From contig JAJXTT010000019.1 of NCBI GenBank assembly GCA_021783525.1, positions 1-13,028 on the forward strand: a DNA stretch of 13,028 nucleotides, given 5' to 3'. The notes beneath the pieces are model-generated. The model ran no database searches. It worked only from the letters and a program-made list of their open reading frames with translations, and was not told the origin of the DNA. This document shows, in pieces, positions 6,817-13,027 of the stretch (its first letter is position 1; each line of letters opens with the position of its first letter). Both the position numbers and the translations under genes were made by a program. Source of the DNA: Pseudomonadota bacterium. Its GTDB lineage: Bacteria; Pseudomonadota; Gammaproteobacteria; Burkholderiales; Gallionellaceae.

Positions 6817-8448
6817 ATGAACATCCGCACCGTTTCTACCCAGCCATTCCCCGACCAGAAACCCGGCACTTCCGGACTGCGCAAGAAGGTCCCGACCTTC
6901 CAGCAACCGCACTATCTGGAAAATTTCGTACAAAGCATCTTCGACAGTATCGCGGCCCCGCAAGGTGCGACGCTGGTCCTGGGTGGCGATGGCCGTTATT
7001 ACAACCGTGTGGCGATCCAGATCATTCTGAAAATGGCTGCGGCGAACGGCTTCGGTCAGGTTCTGGTAGGGCGGGGTGGCATACTTTCCACGCCCGCGGC
7101 ATCCTGCGTAATCCGCAAATACAGGACTTTCGGCGGCATCATCCTTTCCGCGAGCCACAACCCCGGCGGACCGGATGGCGATTTCGGAATCAAGTACAAC
7201 AGCGGCAATGGCGGCCCGGCCACCGAGACGGTGACCGAGGAGATCTACGCCAAGAGCAAGGGGATCGCCAGTTATCGCATCCTGGATGCCGCGGATGTTC
7301 CAGTCGACCAGTTGGCCGAGACCAAACTGGGCAACATGAAAGTGAAAATCATCGACCCAGTCAGCGACTACTCTGAGCTGATGGAGTCCCTGTTTGATTT
7401 TCCCGCTATCAGTACGCTTCTCAAAAGCGGTTTCAAGATCAAGTTCGATGCGATGCACGCAGTAAACGGGCCTTATGCCAAAGAGATACTGGAGAGGCGT
7501 CTTGGCGCACCAGCCGGCAGCGTGATGAACGGCGTTCCACTGGAAGATTTCGGCGGAGGTCATCCCGATCCCAATCTGACCTATGCGCATGATCTGGTGG
7601 AGATCATGTACGGTGGGGAGGCACCTGACTTCGGTGCAGCATCGGATGGCGACGGCGACCGCAATATGATCCTCGGCAAGCGATTCTTCGTCACCCCTTC
7701 GGACAGTCTCGCCCTGCTTGCTGCCAATGCAACGCTGGCAAGGGGCTACAAACAGGGCCTGGCAGGTGTTGCCAGATCCATGCCCACCAGCGCCGCGGTG
7801 GACCGCGTGGCAAAGGCGCTAGACATCCCCTGTTATGAAACGCCGACCGGCTGGAAATTCTTCGGGAACCTGATGGATGCAGGCAAGGTCACGCTGTGCG
7901 GAGAGGAAAGCTTTGGCACCGGCTCCAACCATGTGCGCGAGAAGGACGGGCTGTGGGCGGTGCTGTTCTGGCTCAACATCCTGGCCGTGCGCAAGCAATC
8001 GGTAGAGTCCATTGTGCGGGAGCATTGGGAAAAATACGGTCGCAACTTCTATTCGCGCTACGACTATGAAGGTTTGCCTACCGAAGCTGCCAATGGCGTG
8101 ATGCAACATCTGCGCGAGAATTTTTCTTTGCTCACACACAAACAGTTCGGTAGCTACGCTGTAGAAATGTGTGACGACTTCAGCTATATCGATCCGGTGG
8201 ATGGCAGCCTCAGCAAAGGCCAGGGGCTGCGCATCCTGTTCAGCGACGGTTCGCGCATCATTTTCCGTCTGTCCGGCACCGGGACGGAGGGAGCAACATT
8301 ACGCATGTATCTAGAAGCATTTGAAGCGGATGTCTCGAGGCATCATCTGGATGCGCAAGAAGCGTTGAAAGAATTGATCCGGATCGCGTTGGACATCTCA
8401 GAATTGCAGGCTCGCACCGGGCGAGATCAACCTACAGTCATTACTTGA
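6817..8448 (+). CDS. pgm: Phosphoglucomutase (alpha-D-glucose phosphate-specific)
   Basis: A 543-residue cytoplasmic enzyme of the alpha-D-phosphohexomutase family. It interconverts glucose-1-phosphate and glucose-6-phosphate, linking glycolysis with glycogen, UDP-glucose and LPS/exopolysaccharide sugar synthesis. The N-terminal GTSGLRKKV is the domain 1 signature. The catalytic phosphoserine is Ser113 in SASHNPGG. The Mg-binding loop is DGDGDRN with Asp277, Asp279 and Asp281. The sugar-binding loop contains GEESFGTGSNHVREKDG. The C-terminal phosphate-binding loop is RLSGTGTEG (Ser486). Length and motifs fit the eukaryote-like PGM1 type rather than the shorter phosphomannomutase/phosphoglucomutase (ManB/AlgC) type. 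Translation probably starts at 6817, not 6802, because AAAGG precedes it. The gene stands alone, divergent from recQ, and its last 8 bp overlap the last 8 bp of ftsB on the other strand, leaving no room for a terminator between them. Confidence 0.95.
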   Translation: MNIRTVSTQPFPDQKPGTSGLRKKVPTFQQPHYLENFVQSIFDSIAAPQGATLVLGGDGRYYNRVAIQIILKMAAANGFGQVLVGRGGILSTPAASCVIRKYRTFGGIILSASHNPGGPDGDFGIKYNSGNGGPATETVTEEIYAKSKGIASYRILDAADVPVDQLAETKLGNMKVKIIDPVSDYSELMESLFDFPAISTLLKSGFKIKFDAMHAVNGPYAKEILERRLGAPAGSVMNGVPLEDFGGGHPDPNLTYAHDLVEIMYGGEAPDFGAASDGDGDRNMILGKRFFVTPSDSLALLAANATLARGYKQGLAGVARSMPTSAAVDRVAKALDIPCYETPTGWKFFGNLMDAGKVTLCGEESFGTGSNHVREKDGLWAVLFWLNILAVRKQSVESIVREHWEKYGRNFYSRYDYEGLPTEAANGVMQHLRENFSLLTHKQFGSYAVEMCDDFSYIDPVDGSLSKGQGLRILFSDGSRIIFRLSGTGTEGATLRMYLEAFEADVSRHHLDAQEALKELIRIALDISELQARTGRDQPTVIT

Positions 8449-8770
8449 CCTTGTCTTTGGACGGTGTTGACGCGGCTGCGGCGGAAGCCGCTGCAGCCTG
8501 TTCGCCAACCACCTGAAAGAATATCTCGCCCTGTTTGATCATGCCAAGCTCGCTGCGTGCACGCTCTTCGATGGCATCGGTACCGCGTTTAAGATCGCGA
8601 ACTTCGGCATCCAGTGCCGCATTGCGCTTTTGGGTCTGGTCGTTGATTTGTTTCTGGGCTTCGACTTGCCGCCCCATGTCCCACACTTTCAGCCAACTGC
8701 CCTTCCCCAGCCAGAGCGGATATTGCAGCAGCAAGAGAAGAGCCAGCAGGATGTAGGTGACAACACGCAT
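8441..8770 (-). CDS. ftsB: Cell division protein FtsB
   Basis: A 109-residue bitopic inner-membrane protein of the divisome; FtsB forms a complex with FtsL and FtsQ that controls septal peptidoglycan synthesis by FtsWI. Residues 4-20 form a single TM helix, followed by the family motif QYPLWLGKGSW (16-26), a coiled coil at about 31-66 (VEAQKQINDQTQKRNAALDA), and EERARSELGMIKQGEIFFQ (68-86), which is the conserved FtsB end. The tail after residue 90 is a low-complexity Ala/Ser stretch ending in a short Lys-rich end, probably disordered. The start ATG 8768-8770 overlaps the enolase stop in TGATG, so translation is likely coupled to eno. eno-ftsB adjacency is conserved in many proteobacteria. 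ispD, which often follows, is absent here; a convergent pgm takes its place. Confidence 0.94.
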   Translation of the reverse strand: MRVVTYILLALLLLLQYPLWLGKGSWLKVWDMGRQVEAQKQINDQTQKRNAALDAEVRDLKRGTDAIEERARSELGMIKQGEIFFQVVGEQAAAASAAAASTPSKDKVK

Positions 8771-10053
8771 CAGCCTAACTGGTAATAAGCCTCGCGACCG
8801 GGATAAGAGGCGCTGTCACCGAGGTCTTCCTCGATGCGCAGCAACTGGTTGTACTTCGCCATGCGGTCGGAACGGGACAGGGAGCCGGTCTTTATCTGCA
8901 TGACGTTGGTTCCAACCGCGAGATCGGCGATGGTGGAGTCTTCAGTCTCGCCGGAGCGATGCGACATCACGGCGGTATAACCCGCGCGCTTCGCCATCTC
9001 GATGGCGGCGAAAGTCTCGGTCAAGGTACCTATCTGGTTGACCTTGATCAAAATGGAATTGGCGATCCCCTGTTTGATGCCTTCGCGCAGGATTTTGGTG
9101 TTGGTCACAAACACGTCGTCGCCGACCAGCTGGATGGTCTTGCCCAAACGCTCGGTCAGCATCTTCCAGCCCGGCCAGTCGAGTTCGCTCATGCCGTCTT
9201 CAATGGAAACGATGGGGTATTTGTCCACCCAAGTTGCGTACAGATCGACCATCTGTTGCGAGGTGAGCGCCAATCCATCCGCCTTCAGGTGATATTTGCC
9301 GTCCTTGTAGAACTCGGAAGCCGCAGGATCCATGCCGATCGCCACATCCGTTCCCGGAATATAACCAGCCGCCTCGATGGCCTCGACGATGACTTTCAGT
9401 GCTGCTTCATTGGAACCAAGCGCCGGCGCAAAGCCGCCTTCGTCGCCAACTGTGGTCGGCAGGCCGCGATGATGCAGCACGGCCTTGAGTGCGTGGAAGA
9501 CCTCCGCGCCATAGCGCAAGGCTTCGCGAAAACTCGGTGCACCTACCGGGATGATCATGAATTCCTGCATGTCGGCGCCACCGGTGGCATGCGCGCCGCC
9601 GTTGATGACATTCATCATGGGCACGGGCATCTCCATGCGCGCAGCACCACCGAAGTAGCGATACAACGGCAAACCGGACTCCTCGGCAGCCGCCTTGGCA
9701 ACCGCAATGGATACCGCGAGGATCGCATTTGCGCCGAGGCGGGACTTGTTTTCGGTGCCGTCCAGATCGATCATGGTCTGGTCGATAAACGCCTGCTCGG
9801 CAGCATCCAGGCCGATGATCGCTTCGGCGATCTCGGTGTTCACATTTTCCACCGCCTTCAACACACCCTTGCCCAGATAACGCTTCTTGTCGCCATCGCG
9901 CAATTCAACCGCTTCCTTCGTGCCGGTCGATGCGCCGGACGGCACGGCCGCACGTCCCATTACACCCGACTCCAGCAACACATCCGCTTCCACCGTGGGA
10001 TTGCCACGGGAATCCAGAATCTCACGCGCTACGACATCAACGATTGCACTCAT
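8770..10053 (-). CDS. eno: Enolase (phosphopyruvate hydratase)
   Basis: A 427-residue cytoplasmic glycolytic enzyme converting 2-phosphoglycerate to phosphoenolpyruvate; in other bacteria it is also an RNA degradosome part. The N-terminus IVDVVAREILDSRGNPTVE is typical. The catalytic residues are visible: Glu205 in GDEGGFAP, Lys337 in SILIKVNQIGTLTET (the enolase signature), His365-Arg366-Ser367 in SHRSGE and Lys388. Metal ligands include the Asp in MDPAAS (242), Glu285 in IEDGM and Asp312. The loop NGGAHATGGADMQEFM differs from the E. coli type (GGEHADNN) but keeps His155. I chose ATG 10053. A GTG at 10074 in frame would add seven residues and overlap kdsA, but those bases include the GAAGGA ribosome site at 10063-10068. 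The gene follows kdsA by 17 bp and its stop overlaps ftsB. It shares its PEP product with KdsA, whose substrate is PEP. Confidence 0.97.
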   Translation of the reverse strand: MSAIVDVVAREILDSRGNPTVEADVLLESGVMGRAAVPSGASTGTKEAVELRDGDKKRYLGKGVLKAVENVNTEIAEAIIGLDAAEQAFIDQTMIDLDGTENKSRLGANAILAVSIAVAKAAAEESGLPLYRYFGGAARMEMPVPMMNVINGGAHATGGADMQEFMIIPVGAPSFREALRYGAEVFHALKAVLHHRGLPTTVGDEGGFAPALGSNEAALKVIVEAIEAAGYIPGTDVAIGMDPAASEFYKDGKYHLKADGLALTSQQMVDLYATWVDKYPIVSIEDGMSELDWPGWKMLTERLGKTIQLVGDDVFVTNTKILREGIKQGIANSILIKVNQIGTLTETFAAIEMAKRAGYTAVMSHRSGETEDSTIADLAVGTNVMQIKTGSLSRSDRMAKYNQLLRIEEDLGDSASYPGREAYYQLG

Positions 10054-10062
10054 TCCTATTTT

Positions 10063-10068
10063 TCCTTC
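10063..10068 (-). promoter_or_regulatory. Ribosome binding site deciding the enolase start
   Basis: GAAGGA on the - strand lies nine bases before ATG 10053, directly after the kdsA stop. It argues against the longer GTG start at 10074, which lies upstream of it. Confidence 0.55.
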
Positions 10069-10070
10069 GC

Positions 10071-10922
10071 TCACACACTTTTCAAGTTAACGTTTTCTTC
10101 GATAAAACCCTGCTGCTTCACCAATGCGTCCAGCGCTTTCAGCGTCTGCAACAGTTCTTGCAGGTGCGCCAACGGGAAGGCGTTGGGACCATCCGACAAT
10201 GCTTTTGCCGGATCGGGATGCGTCTCCATGAACACCCCCGCCACTCCGGCTGCGACAGCGGCACGCGCCAATACCGGCACGAACTCTCGCTGACCGCCGC
10301 TCGCTGTTCCTTGCCCGCCCGGCAATTGCACCGAGTGCGTGGCATCGAACACCACCGGACACCCGGTGTTGCGCATGACGGCCAGAGAGCGCATATCCGA
10401 TACCAGGTTGTTGTAGCCGAACGATGCGCCGCGCTCGCAAACCATGATCGTGTCGCCGCCGCTTACTTCACGCGCCTTGTCCACCACGTTCTTCATGTCC
10501 CAGGGGGAAAGGAACTGGCCTTTCTTGATGTTCACCGGCTTGCCTGTTTTCGCCACGGCATGGATAAAGTCGGTCTGGCGGCAGAGGAATGCTGGTGTTT
10601 GCAGCACATCCACCACGGCAGCGACAGGCTCGATTTCGTCTTCACTATGCACATCGGTCAGCACTGGCACACCAATCTGCGCCTTGACCTTTTCCAGTAT
10701 CTTCAAACCAGCTTCCATGCCAAAGCCGCGGAATGTCTTGCCGGAACTGCGATTGGCCTTGTCGTATGAAGATTTATAGATGAACGGAATGCCAAGCTTC
10801 AAACACATTTCCTTCAATCGACCTGCCGTATCCAGCGCCATTTGCTCGGACTCGATGACGCAGGGGCCGGCGATCAGGAACAAGGGCTTATCCAGGCCGG
10901 CTTCGAACCCGCACAATTTCAT
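10071..10922 (-). CDS. kdsA: 2-dehydro-3-deoxyphosphooctonate aldolase (KDO-8-phosphate synthase)
   Basis: A 283-residue cytoplasmic enzyme condensing PEP with arabinose-5-phosphate to KDO-8-phosphate, an early step to the KDO of LPS. Family motifs are LIAGPCVIES (17-25), YKSSYDKANRSS (49-60), LTDVHSEDE, CRQTDF, NIKKGQFLSPWDMKN, ERGASFGYNNLV, DATHSVQLPGG, METHPDP and ALSDGPNAFPL. Cys21 in the AGPC motif, with His196, Glu233 and Asp244, matches the metal ligands of class II KdsA (as in Aquifex); E. coli-type enzymes have Asn in place of the Cys. So this one is probably metal-dependent. The frame is open far upstream, but ATG 10922 is right: it matches the family N-terminus, has AAGGAGG at 10927-10933, and overlaps the pyrG stop as ATGA, suggesting coupled translation. 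It lies between pyrG and eno, an order common in betaproteobacteria and pseudomonads. Confidence 0.97.
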   Translation of the reverse strand: MKLCGFEAGLDKPLFLIAGPCVIESEQMALDTAGRLKEMCLKLGIPFIYKSSYDKANRSSGKTFRGFGMEAGLKILEKVKAQIGVPVLTDVHSEDEIEPVAAVVDVLQTPAFLCRQTDFIHAVAKTGKPVNIKKGQFLSPWDMKNVVDKAREVSGGDTIMVCERGASFGYNNLVSDMRSLAVMRNTGCPVVFDATHSVQLPGGQGTASGGQREFVPVLARAAVAAGVAGVFMETHPDPAKALSDGPNAFPLAHLQELLQTLKALDALVKQQGFIEENVNLKSV

Positions 10923-12565
10923 ACAGCCTCCTTGTGCTTCACGGCTGCTTCGACAAAGGCTTTGAATAGCGGATGTCCGGTACGCGGTGTCGAGGTGAAT
11001 TCCGGGTGGAACTGGACACCGACGAACCATGGATGAATGGTCTGAGGCAACTCCATCATCTCCGGCAAATCTTCCGACGGTGTACGCGCGGAAATGATCA
11101 GGCCGGTCTTCTCCAGCGCCGGGACATAATGGTTGTTCACTTCATAGCGGTGGCGATGGCGTTCGTTCACTTCATTGCCGTATATCTGTTGCGCCATGGT
11201 GTTTGGCTTCACAGGACAGCGTTGCGAACCCAGGCGCATGGTACCGCCCATGTCCGAATCGGCACTGCGTTTCGCTACTTTGCCGTCTCGATCCAGCCAC
11301 TCTGTAATCAGTGCCACCACCGGGTGTTCGGATTCGAGATTGAACTCCGTGCTGTTTGCATCGCTCATGCCGGCCACATGACGCGCATACTCTATGACTG
11401 CCAGTTGCATGCCGAGACAGATGCCGAGATAAGGTATTTTGTTTTCCCGTGCATATTGAATCGAAGCGATCTTGCCTTCCGTACCGCGCACGCCAAAACC
11501 TCCCGGCACCAGAATCGCATCGAGATTTTTCAGGCAGTCGGTGCCTTCAGTCTCGATGACTTCAGAGTCCAGATATTCGATATTCACGCGCGTCGCGGTA
11601 TGGATACCTGCATGGCGCAATGCTTCGATCAATGATTTGTACGACTCGGTGAGATCGACATATTTTCCAACCATGCCGATGGTGATCTCGTGCTGCGGAT
11701 TTTCCTGTGCTTTAATGAGGTTCTGCCATACCGTCAGGTTTGCAGGCGGCGCATTCAGGGCAAGCTCTTCACAAATGATGCGGTCAAGTCCTTGCTCGTG
11801 CAGCATCTGCGGTACCTTGTAGATGCTGTCCGCGTCCCACATCGAAATAACACTGTCTTCGCGCACATTGGCGAATAGCGAAATTTTTGCACGCTCGTCG
11901 TCCGGAATGCGGCGATCTGCGCGGCATAGCAATGCGGTTGGAAAAATACCGATCTCGCGCAACTTCTGAACACTGTGTTGCGTCGGCTTGGTCTTCAGCT
12001 CGCCGGCAGTGGCGATATAGGGAACCAATGTGAGGTGAACGTACGCCACTTGGTGACGCCCCATGCGCAGCCCCATCTGACGTGCCGCCTCCAGGAATGG
12101 CAGCGATTCAATGTCACCTACCGTACCTCCTATCTCTACGATCGCCACATCCGCCTTGCCGTCGTGCGAAGCGGCAGCACCGCGTTCGATGAAGGCTTGA
12201 ATCTCGTTGGTGATGTGCGGAATCACTTGAACCGTTTTGCCCAGATATTCGCCGCGACGTTCCTTGCGAATCACGCTTTCGTAGATCTGACCGGTGGTGA
12301 AGTTGTTGGCCTTGCGCATCTTGGCCGAAATGAAACGCTCGTAGTGCCCCAAATCCAGGTCAGTCTCTGCGCCGTCTTCGGTTACAAAGACTTCACCATG
12401 CTGGAACGGGCTCATTGTGCCCGGATCGACATTGATGTACGGATCCAATTTGAGCATCGTAACCTTCAGGCCGCGCGATTCCAGGATAGCTGCAAGTGAA
12501 GCGGCGGCGATGCCTTTTCCCAGGGAAGAGACAACGCCGCCGGTAATAAATATGTACTTAGTCAT
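10919..12565 (-). CDS. pyrG: CTP synthase (glutamine-hydrolysing)
   Basis: A 548-residue cytoplasmic enzyme making CTP from UTP, ATP and glutamine. The N-terminal synthetase domain starts MTKYIFITGGVVSSLGKG, with a P-loop at 13-18, followed by KLDPYINVDPGTMSP, DGAETDLDLGHYERF (Asp71) and VEIGGTVGDIES (Glu144). The C-terminal class I glutamine amidotransferase domain has GGFGVRG (oxyanion region, 355-361), nucleophile Cys383 in GICLGMQ, and His520/Glu522 in QFHPEF. Length is normal for the family. It is the first gene of pyrG-kdsA-eno-ftsB and begins about 350 bp after the end of a 5S rRNA gene on the same strand, behind two terminator hairpins. No Shine-Dalgarno is seen before ATG 12565; a candidate -10 box ends only eight bases upstream, so the mRNA may be nearly leaderless. 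CTP is also needed downstream of KdsA for CMP-KDO. Confidence 0.98.
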   Translation of the reverse strand: MTKYIFITGGVVSSLGKGIAAASLAAILESRGLKVTMLKLDPYINVDPGTMSPFQHGEVFVTEDGAETDLDLGHYERFISAKMRKANNFTTGQIYESVIRKERRGEYLGKTVQVIPHITNEIQAFIERGAAASHDGKADVAIVEIGGTVGDIESLPFLEAARQMGLRMGRHQVAYVHLTLVPYIATAGELKTKPTQHSVQKLREIGIFPTALLCRADRRIPDDERAKISLFANVREDSVISMWDADSIYKVPQMLHEQGLDRIICEELALNAPPANLTVWQNLIKAQENPQHEITIGMVGKYVDLTESYKSLIEALRHAGIHTATRVNIEYLDSEVIETEGTDCLKNLDAILVPGGFGVRGTEGKIASIQYARENKIPYLGICLGMQLAVIEYARHVAGMSDANSTEFNLESEHPVVALITEWLDRDGKVAKRSADSDMGGTMRLGSQRCPVKPNTMAQQIYGNEVNERHRHRYEVNNHYVPALEKTGLIISARTPSEDLPEMMELPQTIHPWFVGVQFHPEFTSTPRTGHPLFKAFVEAAVKHKEAV

Positions 12566-12573
12566 GGAGCGCG

Positions 12574-12603
12574 ATTGTATCGCAAAACGAGCAACCCCTC
12601 CAA
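12574..12603 (-). promoter_or_regulatory. Candidate pyrG promoter, with an inverted repeat over the -10 box
   Basis: On the - strand TTGGAG (12598-12603) and TACAAT (12574-12579) are separated by 18 bp. The -10 box ends eight bases before the pyrG ATG, so transcription would start at or within a few bases of the start codon. The -10 sits in the inverted repeat GCGAT-tgt-ATCGC (12571-12583), which could be an operator or chance. Predicted by eye. Confidence 0.35.
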
Positions 12604-12676
12604 GGAAGAAGCGCGCAAAGGAAGCTCATTACTCGCCCTGGCCGAACTGCATTCGAGCAGTTTTACTATCAACCCC

Positions 12677-12721
12677 GCAAAGCAAAAGACCCCGCCTTTT
12701 GGGCGGGGTCTTTTGCTTTGC
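12677..12721 (-). terminator. Strong terminator-type hairpin between the rRNA operon and pyrG (distal copy)
   Basis: A perfect 20-bp stem (12677-12696 with 12702-12721) and a 5-base loop. The loop-proximal part is GC-rich (GACCCCGCC) and the outer part is A/T-rich, so the - strand RNA has a GC stem followed by a run of U bases within the outer arm. The sequence is nearly symmetric and could stop transcription from either side. Its flanks (TCAACCCC before, AAGGAGTCTGACG after) are the same as those of the hairpin at 12865-12907. Confidence 0.8.
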
Positions 12722-12769
12722 AAGGAGTCTGACGCCTGCCCTGAGCATGTCGAAGGGATGGCCTACTTT
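12722..12769 (-). pseudogene. Relic of a 5S rRNA 3' end, split by a short repeat insertion
   Basis: Bases 12722-12734 (AAGGAGTCTGACG) are identical to 12908-12920, the 3' end and immediate flank of the intact 5S gene. After a 23-base interruption, 12758-12769 (ATGGCCTACTTT) matches the next 12 bases of the intact gene (12921-12932) with one difference. The two pieces are therefore collinear with the 5S 3' end. Sequence further right (12770-12856) is not recognisable as 5S. The simplest reading is a tandem 5S-plus-terminator duplication whose distal 5S copy has decayed. Confidence 0.6.
12734..12757 (-). repeat. REP-like element of the CCTTCGACA..GCTCAGG type
   Basis: Read on the - strand the 24 bases run CCCTTCGACATGCTCAGGG followed by CAGGC. 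This matches from memory a short imperfect palindrome dispersed in many proteobacterial genomes (CCTTCGACAAGCTCAGG...). It lies exactly between two collinear pieces of a 5S rRNA relic, so it looks like an insertion. Only one copy is in the window. Confidence 0.6.
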
Positions 12770-12779
12770 GGCTCCCACG

Positions 12780-12798
12780 TAACTTGCTGCGCAAGTTA
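12780..12798. other. Small perfect hairpin
   Basis: TAACTTGC-tgc-GCAAGTTA: an 8-bp perfect inverted repeat with a 3-base loop, between the two rRNA-operon terminators. No downstream U-run. Function unknown. Confidence 0.4.
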
Positions 12799-12808
12799 GT
12801 GTCCACCG

Positions 12809-12833
12809 CAACGAGCCTAAAAACGGCTCGTTG
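12809..12833. other. Small perfect hairpin
   Basis: CAACGAGCC-taaaaac-GGCTCGTTG: a 9-bp perfect inverted repeat with a 7-base A-rich loop. It lies in the 5S-pyrG spacer between the two large hairpins. It could be an rRNA-trailer processing or terminator remnant; no U-run follows on either strand. Confidence 0.45.
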
Positions 12834-12864
12834 TCACTGCGTTCAATTAGGTCGTTTCAACCCC

Positions 12865-12907
12865 ATAAAGTAAAAAGCCCAACGCAAGGTTGGGCTTTTT
12901 ACTTTGT
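12865..12907 (-). terminator. rRNA operon terminator directly after 5S rRNA
   Basis: Two 19-base arms (12865-12883 and 12889-12907) with one wobble position and the loop GCAAG. Read on the - strand, a GC-rich core (AGCCCAAC / GTTGGGCT) is followed by TTTTTACTTTAT. It starts five bases after the predicted 5S 3' end, the expected place for an rrn operon terminator. Confidence 0.85.
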
Positions 12908-12911
12908 AAGG

Positions 12912-13027
12912 AGTCTGACGATGACCTACTTTCACATGCGGATGCACACTATCATTGGCGCGAAGTCGTTTCACTGTCCTGTTCGAGATGGGAAGGAGTG
13001 GGGCCAACTTGCTATGGTCGTCAGACA
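12912..13027 (-). rRNA. rrf: 5S ribosomal RNA
   Basis: The - strand reads TGTCTGACGACCATAGCAAG..., then CCCATCTCGAACAGG, AGTGAAACG, GCGCCAATGATAGTG and GAAAGTAGGTCATCGTCAGAC. These are the conserved blocks of bacterial 5S rRNA: helix I is closed by GTCTGACGA with TCGTCAGAC, loop C contains CGAAC, and GUGAAAC lies in the helix II/III region. The length of about 116 nt is normal. It is complete to within one base at the window edge, so the 23S and 16S genes should lie just beyond the right end. As the last gene of an rrn operon, it is followed by the terminator hairpin at 12865-12907. The 5' and 3' ends are set by helix I pairing and may be off by one or two bases. Confidence 0.95.

Noticed and set aside
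6685..7590. 301-codon open frame on the - strand
   Set aside because: Antisense to the start of the well-supported phosphoglucomutase gene; no recognisable motif.
8959..10293. 444-codon open frame on the + strand
   Set aside because: Antisense to eno and the end of kdsA, which are certain. The translation is His/Arg-rich with no family pattern, typical of a shadow frame.
10923..11030. 36-residue N-terminal extension of kdsA
   Set aside because: It overlaps the end of pyrG, does not match the family N-terminus, and a strong AAGGAGG sits in front of ATG 10922.
12781..12788. AACTTGCT shared with the 5' part of the intact 5S gene (13006-13013)
   Set aside because: Eight bases, not at the expected distance for a 5S copy unless a large deletion is assumed; it is also part of a separate hairpin.
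12575..12811. Short open frames on both strands in the 5S-pyrG spacer
   Set aside because: They run through the terminator hairpin and the REP-like repeat; the LSMSKG-type peptide is a known by-product of translating this repeat.
12851..12859. GTCGTTTCA matching a stretch inside the intact 5S gene
   Set aside because: Nine bases and not collinear with the other relic pieces; likely chance.
12566..12911. tRNA gene in the rRNA operon trailer
   Set aside because: No cloverleaf, T-loop (GTTCGANTC) or CCA end on either strand.
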